Origin: Laedolimicola ammoniilytica
Lineage (GTDB): Bacteria; Bacillota; Clostridia; Lachnospirales; Lachnospiraceae
Length of the DNA: 64,000 nucleotides
Direction of reading: 5' to 3'
NCBI RefSeq assembly: GCF_025567165.1
Contig: NZ_JAOQKC010000019.1
Coordinates: 1 to 64,000 of the forward strand
The notes under the pieces: generated by a model
Told to the model about the DNA's origin: nothing
Database searches by the model: none
What the model saw: the letters and a program-made list of their open reading frames with translations, nothing else
Made by a program: the position numbers and the translations under genes
Shown here: piece by piece, positions 42,747-51,530 of the stretch
How positions within the stretch are numbered: position 1 is the stretch's first letter
How the letters are laid out: each line of letters starts with the position of its first letter

Positions 42747-42834
42747 GGCAGTCTCCATTTTCCGTACATTCTTTTTTAAGAGTAGCATAAAAAAAGGATT
42801 CTGTAAATCGAAAAAAGTTTTTTTAGAAATATTA

Positions 42835-42863
42835 TTTACAAAAAAATATTTTTCTGATATAGT
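42835..42863 (+). promoter_or_regulatory. Promoter for gnd with a candidate operator
   Basis: TTTACA and TATAGT with a 17-base spacer. AGAAATATT (42825) and AATATTTTTCT (42845-42855) form an imperfect dyad across the -35, a plausible site for the divergent RpiR regulator. Confidence 0.6.
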
Positions 42864-42906
42864 GAGGACACAAAAAGAAAATACCATGGAAAGAAGGAGA
42901 ATTACG

Positions 42907-44358
42907 ATGAAAAAGGCGGATATCGGACTGATTGGACTGGCGGTTATGGGCGAAAATCTGGTGATGAACATGGAATCCAGAGGTTTTACCGTGGCGGTAT
43001 ATAACCGCAGTACAGAAAAGGTGGACAATTTTGTAAATGGCCGTGGAAAGGGAAAGCATATCATTGGCTGTAAAAGTATCGGGGAGCTGGTGGAGAATCT
43101 GGAGCGTCCGCGCAAAATCATGCTGATGATTCGCGCCGGAGAAGCTGTGGATCATATGATTGCGCAGCTGGTACCGGTGTTGGAAGAGGGCGATATCATC
43201 ATTGACGGCGGCAATTCTTATTTCAAGGATACGATTCGAAGAACCAGGGAGCTCACGGAAAAAGGACTCTGCTATATTGGAACCGGCGTGTCCGGCGGCG
43301 AGGAGGGAGCCCTTCATGGTCCCTGCCTGATGCCCGGCGGAAATCCGCAGGCCTGGGAGGCAGTCAAACCGATTTTTATGGCCATCAGCGCGAAGGTGGA
43401 CGGCGATGTTCCCTGCTGCGAATGGATTGGCGACGATGGAGCAGGTCATTTTGTAAAGATGGTTCATAATGGAATCGAGTATGGCGATATGCAGCTGATC
43501 TGCGAGGCCTACCAGCTCATGCGCGACGGTCTGGGCATGACGCCGGATGAGATGCACGAGGTCTTCGCAAAATGGAATGAGACGGAGCTTGACAGCTATC
43601 TGATGGAGATTACCCGGGATATTCTGGGCTTCCGGGATGAGAAGGGCGAAGCCGTGGTCGATCAGATTCTGGATACGGCAGGCCAGAAGGGAACTGGAAA
43701 ATGGACCAGCGAATCTGCGCTGGAGGAGGGCATTCCGCTGACGCTGATCAGCGAGGCAGTGTCGGCCCGCTGCGTGGCTGCCCGGAAGGAGGAGCGCATG
43801 GAGGCGTCCGCTGCCTACGGAAGAAAATGCGGAAAAATCATCGAAGACAAAAAAACTTTTGTAGAACAGATTCGAAAAGCCCTTTACGCCGCAAAAATCA
43901 TTTCCTACGCCCAGGGATATTCTCTGATGAAAACGGCTGCGGAGCATTATGGCTGGAAGCTGAACTACGGCGATATCGCGCTGATCTGGCGGGGCGGCTG
44001 TATCATTCGAAGCGTGTTTCTGGGTAAAATCAAGGAAGCCTATGATAAGAACCCGGAGCTGCAGAACCTGATTCTGGATCCGTATTTCAAAGAAGCCATC
44101 GAATCCTCACTGGAATCCTGGAGAAAGGTGGTAGCTGCAGGCGCAATAAACGGAATTCCGCTTCCGGCCATGAGCGCGGCTCTGTTCTGGTTCGACAGTT
44201 ATACCTGTGAAAACCTTCCGGCCAATCTGCTGCAGGCCCAGAGAGATTATTTCGGCGCGCATTGCTATGAGCGGATCGACAGCCCGAGGGGTCAGATGTT
44301 CCATACGAACTGGACCGGACATTCCGGAAGTACGGCAGCCGGAAGCTATAACGTCTGA
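42907..44358 (+). CDS. gnd: 6-phosphogluconate dehydrogenase, decarboxylating
   Basis: A 483-residue enzyme of the oxidative pentose phosphate pathway. The NADP-binding start reads IGLIGLAVMGENLVMNMESR. The substrate site has GTGVSGGEEGALHGP and catalytic Lys/Asn in GHFVKMVHNGIEYGDMQ; the C-terminal helical domain has GGCIIRS. GAAGGAGA precedes the ATG at 42907. Its 3' end overlaps the convergent MATE gene by 13 bases. It produces ribulose-5-phosphate and NADPH (or NADH in some Firmicutes). Confidence 0.96.
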   Translation: MKKADIGLIGLAVMGENLVMNMESRGFTVAVYNRSTEKVDNFVNGRGKGKHIIGCKSIGELVENLERPRKIMLMIRAGEAVDHMIAQLVPVLEEGDIIIDGGNSYFKDTIRRTRELTEKGLCYIGTGVSGGEEGALHGPCLMPGGNPQAWEAVKPIFMAISAKVDGDVPCCEWIGDDGAGHFVKMVHNGIEYGDMQLICEAYQLMRDGLGMTPDEMHEVFAKWNETELDSYLMEITRDILGFRDEKGEAVVDQILDTAGQKGTGKWTSESALEEGIPLTLISEAVSARCVAARKEERMEASAAYGRKCGKIIEDKKTFVEQIRKALYAAKIISYAQGYSLMKTAAEHYGWKLNYGDIALIWRGGCIIRSVFLGKIKEAYDKNPELQNLILDPYFKEAIESSLESWRKVVAAGAINGIPLPAMSAALFWFDSYTCENLPANLLQAQRDYFGAHCYERIDSPRGQMFHTNWTGHSGSTAAGSYNV

Positions 44359-45719
44359 TTCTGCTTCATAGATTTTAATTCTGGCAGAACCGTCAGCAGC
44401 ATCACAAGGAAGCACAGACTTCCACCGATGACATTGCTGACAGGCTCTGCCAGGAAGACACCGTCGGTGCCGAGCCTCAGTCCGTAGGGAAGAAAATAGG
44501 TCAGCGGCACGACAATGATGACTTTTCGCAACAGAGAGAAGAATACAGCCTGCTTCTTTTTCCCCAGAGATTTGAACATGGTCTGGCCGATGTACTGGAG
44601 CAGCATGAAGATAAAGGCTGAAAAGTACAGTTTCAGGGCCGGAATGGTATCAGTCAGAAGGCTGGCATCAGAGCTGAAAATACTGATTAAAAAGTGAGGA
44701 GCGAAAAGAATCACAAGCCACATACTCAGCGTATAGATAAGTGCCATTACAGCCATAGTAATACTGGCCTGTTTTACCTGCTCCGGTCTGCGTGCACCGT
44801 AATTGTAGCTGATAACAGGTGAGGAGCCCTCTGTCATGGCATGGATAGGGGTTTCTACCATTTGCCGGATACTGGAAATGATCGTCATCACAGAGATGTA
44901 GATATCTCCGCCGGTCACGGCAAGCACGCTGTTGCAGCAGATGCTGACCAAGCTGTTGGTGAGCTGCATGATAAATCCGGCAGTTCCCAGGCTGACGATA
45001 TTAGCTGCGCAGGATCCGCAGTGCCGGATCTCTTCCGGGGTCAGAAACCGGATTTTGAATTCCGCTTTTTTACGAAGAAAATGCAGAACAAAGGAAGCTG
45101 ACAGAAACTGAGATATAATGGTAGCAATGGCTGCGCCGGGAGCGCCGAGTCTGAAGATAAAAATGAAAACCGGATCCAGAATCAGGTTGGCAGCGGCACC
45201 AATGACGACAGATAACATACCGGTCGTGGAATACCCCTGGGCGTTGATGAAAGGGTTCATCCCTGTGGTGAGCATGGAGGGAAAGGTTCCTAAAAGATAG
45301 ATCATCAGATAGGGGTACGCGTAAATGAGCGCACTGTCGGACGCTCCGAACAGCACCAGAATCGGCCGGGCGAATGCAAGACCGACTGCCATTAAAACCA
45401 GAGCGCAGACGGACAGCAGAAAGAACGCGGTATTGAGAAGCATGCCCGCCTGTTCCGGATCCTTACGACCTCGCGCAATGGAAAACAGGGGCGCGCCGCC
45501 GGTGCCGAAGAGATTGCTGAAGGCCGTGATGATGACGATGATCGGGAAGCACAGACCCACAGCACCCAGAGCGGCGGTTCCCACGCCCGGGATACGGGCG
45601 ATGTAGATACGGTCTACAATATTATAAAGCAGAGTCAGAAGCTGCGCCACCAGCATGGGCAGGGCGGCCTGCAGGATATTTTCGATTATTTTTCCATTTT
45701 CAAAATCAATGCGTTTCAT
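44346..45719 (-). CDS. MATE-family efflux transporter
   Basis: A 457-residue, 12-helix antiporter. It starts MKRIDFENGKIIENILQAAL with GAGGTG upstream; an in-frame ATG 22 codons earlier has no such site. PMLVAQLLTLLYNIVDRIYI is the typical first helix, and the second half repeats it at GSSPVISYNYGARRPEQVKQ. It probably exports drugs or metabolites in exchange for Na+ or H+. It converges on gnd with a 13-base overlap. The substrate is unknown. Confidence 0.92.
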   Translation of the reverse strand: MKRIDFENGKIIENILQAALPMLVAQLLTLLYNIVDRIYIARIPGVGTAALGAVGLCFPIIVIITAFSNLFGTGGAPLFSIARGRKDPEQAGMLLNTAFFLLSVCALVLMAVGLAFARPILVLFGASDSALIYAYPYLMIYLLGTFPSMLTTGMNPFINAQGYSTTGMLSVVIGAAANLILDPVFIFIFRLGAPGAAIATIISQFLSASFVLHFLRKKAEFKIRFLTPEEIRHCGSCAANIVSLGTAGFIMQLTNSLVSICCNSVLAVTGGDIYISVMTIISSIRQMVETPIHAMTEGSSPVISYNYGARRPEQVKQASITMAVMALIYTLSMWLVILFAPHFLISIFSSDASLLTDTIPALKLYFSAFIFMLLQYIGQTMFKSLGKKKQAVFFSLLRKVIIVVPLTYFLPYGLRLGTDGVFLAEPVSNVIGGSLCFLVMLLTVLPELKSMKQNQTL

Positions 45720-45961
45720 TTTATAAATCACCTCAGAGAAAAATCGGGAAGCAAAGCAGCAGTGTGGAAGCTCGGCTTTCGGCATTTAGTATAGCACGCT
45801 TTTTTTCATTGGAAAATAGAAGATTTGGAAATACCGTGTTCAGAAATACAGTTTCAGAAACACAGAGCAGTCCGGCTAAATCTCAGTATTTACAAATGAA
45901 TAAGGAAATAGTATGCTCTGATATAGGACGGTCTCGTCTGTATGGGAGAGATTTACAATGA

Positions 45962-46123
45962 GTAAAGTTACCAATTACATGGATTTACACGATTTTTGCG
46001 TATTTTCATACGATTCCGTCACTTTATCTGCTGTATTTCTTCTCCTGGACCATCACATCGGTGGCTGAGATCCTGTACTTCGTATACACCTGGCGGAAAA
46101 TGGTGAGGGAAGGGCAGTTATAA
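45962..46123 (+). pseudogene. Possible remnant of a membrane transporter C-terminus
   Basis: An open frame without its own start gives 53 residues: VKLPITWIYTIFAYFHTIPS, then a hydrophobic stretch LYLLYFFSWTITSVAEILYF and the tail TWRKMVREGQL. Two helices and a basic tail are what a MATE protein often ends with, and a MATE gene lies beside it on the other strand. Nothing upstream completes the gene. The remainder of the gap (45720-45961) holds no gene I can support. Weak call. Confidence 0.35.
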
Positions 46124-46195
46124 GGCGGGCTCCGGGAAATGCGTCCGCAGGGCGTGTGAATGAGACGGCAGAGAACGAGAATTTGAGGAACAGCT

Positions 46196-46903
46196 ATGGA
46201 AAATTTTGAAGAGAATTTATTTTTAAAAGCCAATCTGGAAAAAGAAATTCCGATTCTGCGGGCGCAGATTCAGAATCTTTACGAGCAGCTTGACCGGAAA
46301 TTCCATCTGCAGGGGGCGAAGGTGCCGATTACCTTCGGTATGGACACAGACTGCCTGGGCTCTTATACCCGGGGCAGCCACAATGAGAAGGAGCATTTTC
46401 ATTTTTCTCTGCTTTTTATCGGCTATGCGGTGAAGAATCCGCTGAGCAAAGAGGACCGGACGGATCTCTATCGCCACGAATACGCGCATTACATGCAGTA
46501 TCATATGGCGATTCCGAAGCAGTATCAGTGGCAGCCCGGGATCCATGGCAGCGCCTGGAAATACTGCTGTTCCCTGGTGGGCGCCGCGCCGACGCCCTAT
46601 TATAAAGCGGGCGAGGCGTTGATGAAGCATAATTATGAGAAGGCCCTGAAAAGCCCGATTCACGATAGGACGGTTCCCCTGCGGGATCGATACCGACGGG
46701 AGCAGGAGCATAAGAAGACCAGGGACAGCGTGATTCAGTATGAGATCGGCGAGCTGGTGGCCCATCCGAAATTCGGCCACGGCAGGGTGGAAAAGGTGGA
46801 GCAGAAGACGGGTTCGGTGAATCTGCATATCCGGTTTGAGGACGGGGTGCGGAAGATTGATCAGAAGTGGCTGATTCGGTCGAAATATCAGAAAAAAGGA
46901 TGA
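46196..46903 (+). CDS. SprT-like zinc-metallopeptidase-type protein with PcrA-type C-terminal domain
   Basis: A 235-residue protein. HEYAH at residues 94-98 is a HExxH zinc site; GIHGSAWKYCCSLVGAAPTP resembles the HG..W segment that supplies the third ligand region in SprT/Spartan-type peptidases. From about residue 180 the tail IGELVAHPKFGHGRVEKVEQ then VNLHIRFEDGVRKIDQKWL matches the small Tudor-like domain found at the C-terminus of PcrA/UvrD helicases, which contacts RNA polymerase. A role in handling DNA-protein or polymerase complexes is inference. Confidence 0.7.
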   Translation: MENFEENLFLKANLEKEIPILRAQIQNLYEQLDRKFHLQGAKVPITFGMDTDCLGSYTRGSHNEKEHFHFSLLFIGYAVKNPLSKEDRTDLYRHEYAHYMQYHMAIPKQYQWQPGIHGSAWKYCCSLVGAAPTPYYKAGEALMKHNYEKALKSPIHDRTVPLRDRYRREQEHKKTRDSVIQYEIGELVAHPKFGHGRVEKVEQKTGSVNLHIRFEDGVRKIDQKWLIRSKYQKKG

Positions 46904-46920
46904 AAGATAGAAAAAAGGAA

Positions 46921-46964
46921 AAGCATGACGCAGAGTTTAGAGAAACTTTCCGTCATGCTTTTTA
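46921..46964 (+). terminator. Bidirectional terminator between the sprT-like gene and hcp
   Basis: AAGCATGACG and CGTCATGCTT with a long loop, A-run before and TTTAT after. Genes on both sides point towards it. Confidence 0.8.
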
Positions 46965-46978
46965 TAAATGGATTTATT

Positions 46979-48574
46979 TTATTTCAAAAGCTCCTTCAAA
47001 TCCGCCTCCGGCGTCGTAACCGGCGCGATGCCGAAGTGCTCCACCAGATAATTCAGCACATTCGGCGACAGGAAAGCCGGGAGGGTGGGGCCGAGCCGGA
47101 TATTTTTAATCCCCAGATGCAGCAGGGTCAGCAGGATGCAGACTGCTTTCTGCTCGTACCAGGAAAGCACCATGGACAGGGGCAGGTCGTTCACGCCGCA
47201 GCCGAAGGCCTCCGCCAGGGCCACTGCGATCTGAATCGCGCTGTAAGCGTCATTACACTGACCGATATCCATGATCCGGGGCAGTCCGCCGATGGTACCC
47301 AGATCCAGATCATTGAAACGGTATTTTCCACAGGCCAGAGTCAGGATTACGGTATCCGCAGGGGTCTGCTTTACAAAATCGGTAAAATAACTGCGTCCGG
47401 GACGCGCGCCGTCGCAGCCGCCCACCAGGAAGAAATGCCTGATATCCCCCGCCTTCACAGCGTCAATGACCTTGTCCGCCACGCTGAGCACCGCGCCGTG
47501 TCCAAAGCCGGTGGTGACGGTATGGCCACCGTTGATGCCGGTGAAATCTTGATCCTCGGTGTAGCCGCCAAGCTCCAGGGCCTTTTTGATAACCGGAGTA
47601 AAGTCCTTCTCCCCGCCGATATGGGTCATTTCCGGATAGGATACCAGGGCGGTCGTGTATACACGATCCGCGTAGCTGGGCTTTGGCGGCATCAGGCAGT
47701 TGGTGGTGAAGAGAATCGGCGCGGGCAGATTTGCAAATTCTTTCTGCTGATTCTGCCATGCGGTGCCGAAATTACCCTTCAGGTGAGCGTATTTCTTAAG
47801 CTTGGGATAACCGTGGGCAGGCAGCATTTCCCCATGGGTGTAGATGTTGATGCCTTTGCCCTCGGTCTGCTCCAGGAGCAGCTTCAGATCGTGGAGATCG
47901 TGGCCGGTAATGACGATGAAGGGGCCTTTTTCTACGGTCAGGGGCACGGTCGTGGGTGCCGGAGTACCATAGGTTTCGGTGTTGGCCTGGTCAAGAAGGG
48001 CCATGCACTTCAGGTTTTTCTCACCCACTTCCATGACGATGGGAAGCAGCTCATCCATGCCCCAGTCCTCGCCCACGGCGAAAAGCGCTTTGGCGAAGAA
48101 CCGATTTACCTCGTCGTCCATGTAGCCCAGCACCATGGCGTGGTGGGCGTAGGCAGCCATACCGCGGACGCCGAAGAGAATGAGGGACTTGAGGCTGCGG
48201 ATATCCTCTTGGGCGTTCCAGAGCTCATTCATGTCATAGTTATCACTTCGACCACAGCTGGAAGCGCAGGCAGAGCAGCCCGGAGCCAGCTTTGCCTTTT
48301 CGGTCTCTACCCGATCTAGCATAGCCCGGATGGTTTTCTCATTGAAGTTTACGTTGGTGACCGTGGTGAAAAGGCCTTCGATGAAAATGGGCCAGGTGTC
48401 CGGCGTGGTCACGGTGGCGCCACCTGTAGCCCGGGCCAGTCCGATGAGCGCGCCGGTCAGCTCGTCCTGAAGCTTCGCCACATCGGCAGTTTTCCCACAG
48501 ACGCCCGCTTTTCCGGTACAGCCGGAGCAGCCGGCGGTCTGTTCGCACTGAAAGCAAAACATATTGTGATCCAT
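46979..48574 (-). CDS. hcp: Hybrid cluster protein (hydroxylamine reductase / NO reductase)
   Basis: A 531-residue prismane protein. The N-terminal cysteines FCFQCEQTAGCSGCTGKAGVC bind the 4Fe-4S cluster; hybrid-cluster ligands follow, including GCSACASSCGR, TNCLMPP, GCDGARPGRSYF and TLACGKYRFNDL. Hcp reduces hydroxylamine in vitro and NO in vivo and protects anaerobes from nitrosative stress. The ferredoxin-type gene upstream, 66 bases away, likely delivers electrons. Short-form size fits Clostridium Hcp class. Confidence 0.95.
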   Translation of the reverse strand: MDHNMFCFQCEQTAGCSGCTGKAGVCGKTADVAKLQDELTGALIGLARATGGATVTTPDTWPIFIEGLFTTVTNVNFNEKTIRAMLDRVETEKAKLAPGCSACASSCGRSDNYDMNELWNAQEDIRSLKSLILFGVRGMAAYAHHAMVLGYMDDEVNRFFAKALFAVGEDWGMDELLPIVMEVGEKNLKCMALLDQANTETYGTPAPTTVPLTVEKGPFIVITGHDLHDLKLLLEQTEGKGINIYTHGEMLPAHGYPKLKKYAHLKGNFGTAWQNQQKEFANLPAPILFTTNCLMPPKPSYADRVYTTALVSYPEMTHIGGEKDFTPVIKKALELGGYTEDQDFTGINGGHTVTTGFGHGAVLSVADKVIDAVKAGDIRHFFLVGGCDGARPGRSYFTDFVKQTPADTVILTLACGKYRFNDLDLGTIGGLPRIMDIGQCNDAYSAIQIAVALAEAFGCGVNDLPLSMVLSWYEQKAVCILLTLLHLGIKNIRLGPTLPAFLSPNVLNYLVEHFGIAPVTTPEADLKELLK

Positions 48575-48640
48575 TTGAAAATTCTCCTTTCCTTCATTCG
48601 CGCGTGTTCTTAGCGCATACAGGTATCCCCGTAGGGGATT

Positions 48641-49351
48641 TTAATCTAAGCTTCTTCCATCCGTGGAAATGGTATATACCTGCCACGGAATGAATTTCCC
48701 ACTGTTCTTCAAAGCTGTAACCGCCGCGTGCTCCAGACCGCCACAGCAGGGAACCTCCATGCGGACGATGGTGACGCTTTTGATATCGTTGTGACGGATA
48801 ATTTCGGTCAGCTTCCCGGAATAATCTACATCATCCAGCTTCGGGCATCCTACCAGGGTAATATGGCCTTTGATGAAGCGCTCATGAAAGGCCGCATAGG
48901 CGTAGGCAGTGCAATCCGCTGCGATTAAAAGCTTTGCACCAGAGAAATAAGGCGCGTTCGCAGGCACTAATTTAATCTGTACCGGCCACTGGCACAGGCG
49001 GCTTTTCTGTTCTGTGGGAGCCGTTTCCGGCGTGTCACATTCGGAATGCTCGATTTTTCTGGATTGGGTTCCGGGACAGCCACAGGGCAGGGACAGGCCT
49101 TCCTTTTGCATCTTTCGTTTTTTATTTTTCAGGACGGCTGCCTCGTCGTATGCGGCAGTCTCCCGTTCCACGAAGGTAATGGCTCCGGTGGGGCAGGTGG
49201 GGAGACAGTCGCCCAGTCCGTCGCAGTAATCATCCCGCATAAGCTTTGCTTTGCCATCCACCATGGCGATGGCGCCTTCGTGGCAGGCAGCGGCACAGGC
49301 GCCGCAGCCGTTGCATTTATCCGGATCAATCTCAATGATTCGTCGTTTCAT
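48641..49351 (-). CDS. 4Fe-4S ferredoxin-domain protein, probable Hcp partner
   Basis: A 236-residue iron-sulfur protein. Two ferredoxin motifs are near the N-terminus: CNGCGACAAACHEGAI and CDGLGDCLPTCPTGAI, each with four Cys. After a linker, an extra domain starts at WPVQIKLVPANAPYFSGAKL and contains ADCTAYAYAAFHERF and VTIVRMEVPCCGGLEHA, whose cysteines may bind another cluster. Similar proteins (FrdX-like) accompany hcp under HcpR control. GGAGG precedes the ATG. Confidence 0.88.
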   Translation of the reverse strand: MKRRIIEIDPDKCNGCGACAAACHEGAIAMVDGKAKLMRDDYCDGLGDCLPTCPTGAITFVERETAAYDEAAVLKNKKRKMQKEGLSLPCGCPGTQSRKIEHSECDTPETAPTEQKSRLCQWPVQIKLVPANAPYFSGAKLLIAADCTAYAYAAFHERFIKGHITLVGCPKLDDVDYSGKLTEIIRHNDIKSVTIVRMEVPCCGGLEHAAVTALKNSGKFIPWQVYTISTDGRSLD

Positions 49352-49379
49352 GTGTTTACCTCCTTGCTTTTATGAGGCT

Positions 49380-49421
49380 AGTATAATAAAATGAACGTAA
49401 CAAATCGGTTGAAAATTCAAC
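49380..49421 (-). promoter_or_regulatory. CRP/FNR-type operator and promoter for the ferredoxin-hcp operon
   Basis: GTTGA-AAAT-TCAAC at 49408-49421 is a perfect 5-bp half-site dyad with the 4-base spacer usual for CRP/FNR proteins. On the minus strand TATACT (49380-49385) is a -10; the dyad centre lies about 41.5 bases before the implied start, the class II activator position. It also overlaps the ribosome-binding region of the divergent regulator, allowing autoregulation. Confidence 0.6.
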
Positions 49422-49435
49422 AAAAGGAGATTTTT

Positions 49436-50098
49436 ATGGAGGAATATTTATCCATCCTTCGATCTGCGCAGCTTTTTTCCGGAGTGACGGAGGCGGAGCT
49501 GCTTTCGATGCTGACCTGTCTGGACGCAAAGACAGAAAGCTATCCAAAGGGAAGTTTCCTGCTTCGAGCCGGAGACAGGACAGAGTCTGTCGGACTTATT
49601 TTATCCGGAACGGTACTGATTATTCAGGAAGACATCTGGGGCAATCGGAATATCCAGTCCAAGGCAGGTCCCGGCCAGACCTTTGCAGCCGCTTTCGCCT
49701 GTGCCCAGGGAGCCGTGCTGAATGTGAGTGTCGTGGCCGAGGCGCCTGTAAAGGTGATGTTTCTGAACGTAAAGAGAATCCTGACCGTCTGCTCCTCAGC
49801 CTGTGCCCACCACAATCAGGTCATCCGAAACCTCCTGGGAGAATTGGCGGGCAACAACCTGCATATCAGCGAAAAACTCACCCACATGTGCCAGCGCACC
49901 ACCCGTGCCAAGCTCATGTCTTATCTGTCCGCCATGTCCCAGCGCGCCGACAGCTACGAATTCGACATCCCCTTTTCCCGTCAGCAGCTGGCAGATTATC
50001 TGGCGGTGGAGCGAAGCGGCCTGTCGTTGGAGCTGGGGAAAATGCGGGATGAGGGGATGGTGGAGTTTCGGAAGAATCATTTCAGGCTGCGGATATAG
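49436..50098 (+). CDS. CRP/FNR-family regulator, HcpR-like
   Basis: A 220-residue regulator: cyclic-nucleotide-like beta barrel (residues 1-120), dimer helix, then a winged helix with FSRQQLADYLAVERSGLSLE as the recognition region. No FNR-type N-terminal cysteine cluster is visible. The divergent hcp operon and the dyad between them suggest HcpR, the NO/heme-responding activator of hcp in anaerobes. The ATG at 49436 has AAAGGAG upstream and is preferred over one 15 codons earlier, which lies across the operator. Confidence 0.85.
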   Translation: MEEYLSILRSAQLFSGVTEAELLSMLTCLDAKTESYPKGSFLLRAGDRTESVGLILSGTVLIIQEDIWGNRNIQSKAGPGQTFAAAFACAQGAVLNVSVVAEAPVKVMFLNVKRILTVCSSACAHHNQVIRNLLGELAGNNLHISEKLTHMCQRTTRAKLMSYLSAMSQRADSYEFDIPFSRQQLADYLAVERSGLSLELGKMRDEGMVEFRKNHFRLRI

Positions 50099-50152
50099 AA
50101 GTTTGCGGACAGAAAATGGAATGATTAAAAAAACGGTATGGTGGAGAAAAGT

Positions 50153-51271
50153 ATGAAAATAAGAAAAACAGGTTACTATAGTATCCTTGGTTTTTTGATG
50201 ATTGCTCTGGCGGGCTGCGGCTATACGAAAGAGGAAAAAGAAGCGATGAAGCGCTATGAAAAGCAGGGGCGCGAAAACGCGGAAAATTACATCGAAGAGA
50301 AGTACGGGATCCACGCAGAGATCCGGAAAGTGACCTGCGAGAAGTACGGTTCCGGCCCGATACCGGATTTTTCCCCTTCTCCCACGGGGAATGTGTTCGT
50401 GAAAATGAACTATCAGGGAGAAGAATTTTCCGTTGTCATTTCCGGAGATGGGAAGAATGCAGATGGAATCGACAATTATCAGTTCCAGGAGATTACCGCA
50501 GCGTTCAAGCGGGAAGTATACGACGTTACCGAGGTTCCGGCAGAGAGTGCCTTTCTGTGCTACGGAGAATATGGAACGATAAAAGAGGAAAAGAATGGCA
50601 TGATTCATGCATTTTTTGACGGGGAGAACCTGGCGGAAATCCTTCAGGATGGCTCTGCGAGAGCCATGATTTCCTATATAAATCAGGACGCGTCCCAGCT
50701 TCCTGCATCCGAGATAAGCCAGAAGACTGGCGTGGACACGCTTTTGTTCGCGGACTACGAGAGCCGGGAGGCCTGTCAGTCCATTCGTCAGCCATACTAT
50801 AATCTGTCAGGCTGGCCGATTGAAAATGGCATCGAAGCTCAATTGTATCAGATGAACGGATACCGTGTGGTCAGCGCAGGCGAAGATACTTTTATAAAAT
50901 GCGAAAAGAAAATACAGGACGGCGTCATCCTGATCACCGAACAGCCGGAGGAGCAGGTCAGCCTTAAAAAGACCGTTTTAGACCCACAGGAAAACTGGAA
51001 CGGAAACGGCTTCCTGGACGCGCAGCAGGTATCGGACGCTTATGCCCTGGATACAAACGCAGGCAAAGTCTATGTGTATTTCCCGGTAGAAAAATTGAAC
51101 ACAAAAGAAGTGGAACACGCACAGCTGGTCAAACAGTACCAGTATCAGGGTGAGACCTGCTACGACAACCTCCTGGGCGGCGTAACGGACGATGGAAAAT
51201 ACATTCAGGGTATCGTTTATACGAGGGATGAGACGGAAATTAAGATATCGGTGTTTGTGGATGGAAAGTAG
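50153..51271 (+). CDS. Lipoprotein of unknown function
   Basis: A 372-residue protein with a signal peptide and lipobox ALAGC. The mature part is hydrophilic and shows no domain I recognise. The region after the Cys is charged and helical (KEEKEAMKRYEKQGRENAEN). GTGGAG lies 6 bases before the ATG at 50153; another ATG is 15 bases earlier. It is the last gene before the AT-rich mobile region and may belong to the accessory DNA. Confidence 0.7.
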   Translation: MKIRKTGYYSILGFLMIALAGCGYTKEEKEAMKRYEKQGRENAENYIEEKYGIHAEIRKVTCEKYGSGPIPDFSPSPTGNVFVKMNYQGEEFSVVISGDGKNADGIDNYQFQEITAAFKREVYDVTEVPAESAFLCYGEYGTIKEEKNGMIHAFFDGENLAEILQDGSARAMISYINQDASQLPASEISQKTGVDTLLFADYESREACQSIRQPYYNLSGWPIENGIEAQLYQMNGYRVVSAGEDTFIKCEKKIQDGVILITEQPEEQVSLKKTVLDPQENWNGNGFLDAQQVSDAYALDTNAGKVYVYFPVEKLNTKEVEHAQLVKQYQYQGETCYDNLLGGVTDDGKYIQGIVYTRDETEIKISVFVDGK

Positions 51272-51394
51272 ACCAGTCCTTGCAGCGTATGCAGCAAGGC
51301 TTTCATCGCCATGGGCAATCAGAAATTCAGAGAAAATCGTAGGGTCAATCTGCATGTGGCTGGCCATACCAACAGGGAAAGATTGGCTTACATA

Positions 51395-51517
51395 CTCCTG
51401 ATGGATGTGCAGATGCCAGTTATGAATGGCTATGAGGCAACGAGGGCAATCCGCAGGGCATTGAACAGTGATAAATGGAAAGTAATCAGACATAAAAGAA
51501 TCGAAAAGGATAGTTAG
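51395..51517 (+). pseudogene. Fragment of a response-regulator receiver domain
   Basis: LLMDVQMPVMNGYEATRAIR is the core of a receiver domain with its phosphorylated Asp, as in hybrid kinases. Nothing before it (51272-51394) or after it completes the domain; the reading ends in unrelated residues at a TAG at 51515. The hybrid kinase downstream has the related LMDIMMPVVNGYEATKMIR, so this may be debris of a second, lost copy of such a kinase. Confidence 0.55.
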
Positions 51518-51530
51518 GGATAGAAAGAAT

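Noticed and set aside
51272..51394. A gene on the minus strand reading FPVGMASHMQIDPTIFSEFL
   Set aside because: It looks protein-like over about 35 residues, but start, end and neighbours do not support a gene and I cannot name a family; more likely debris.
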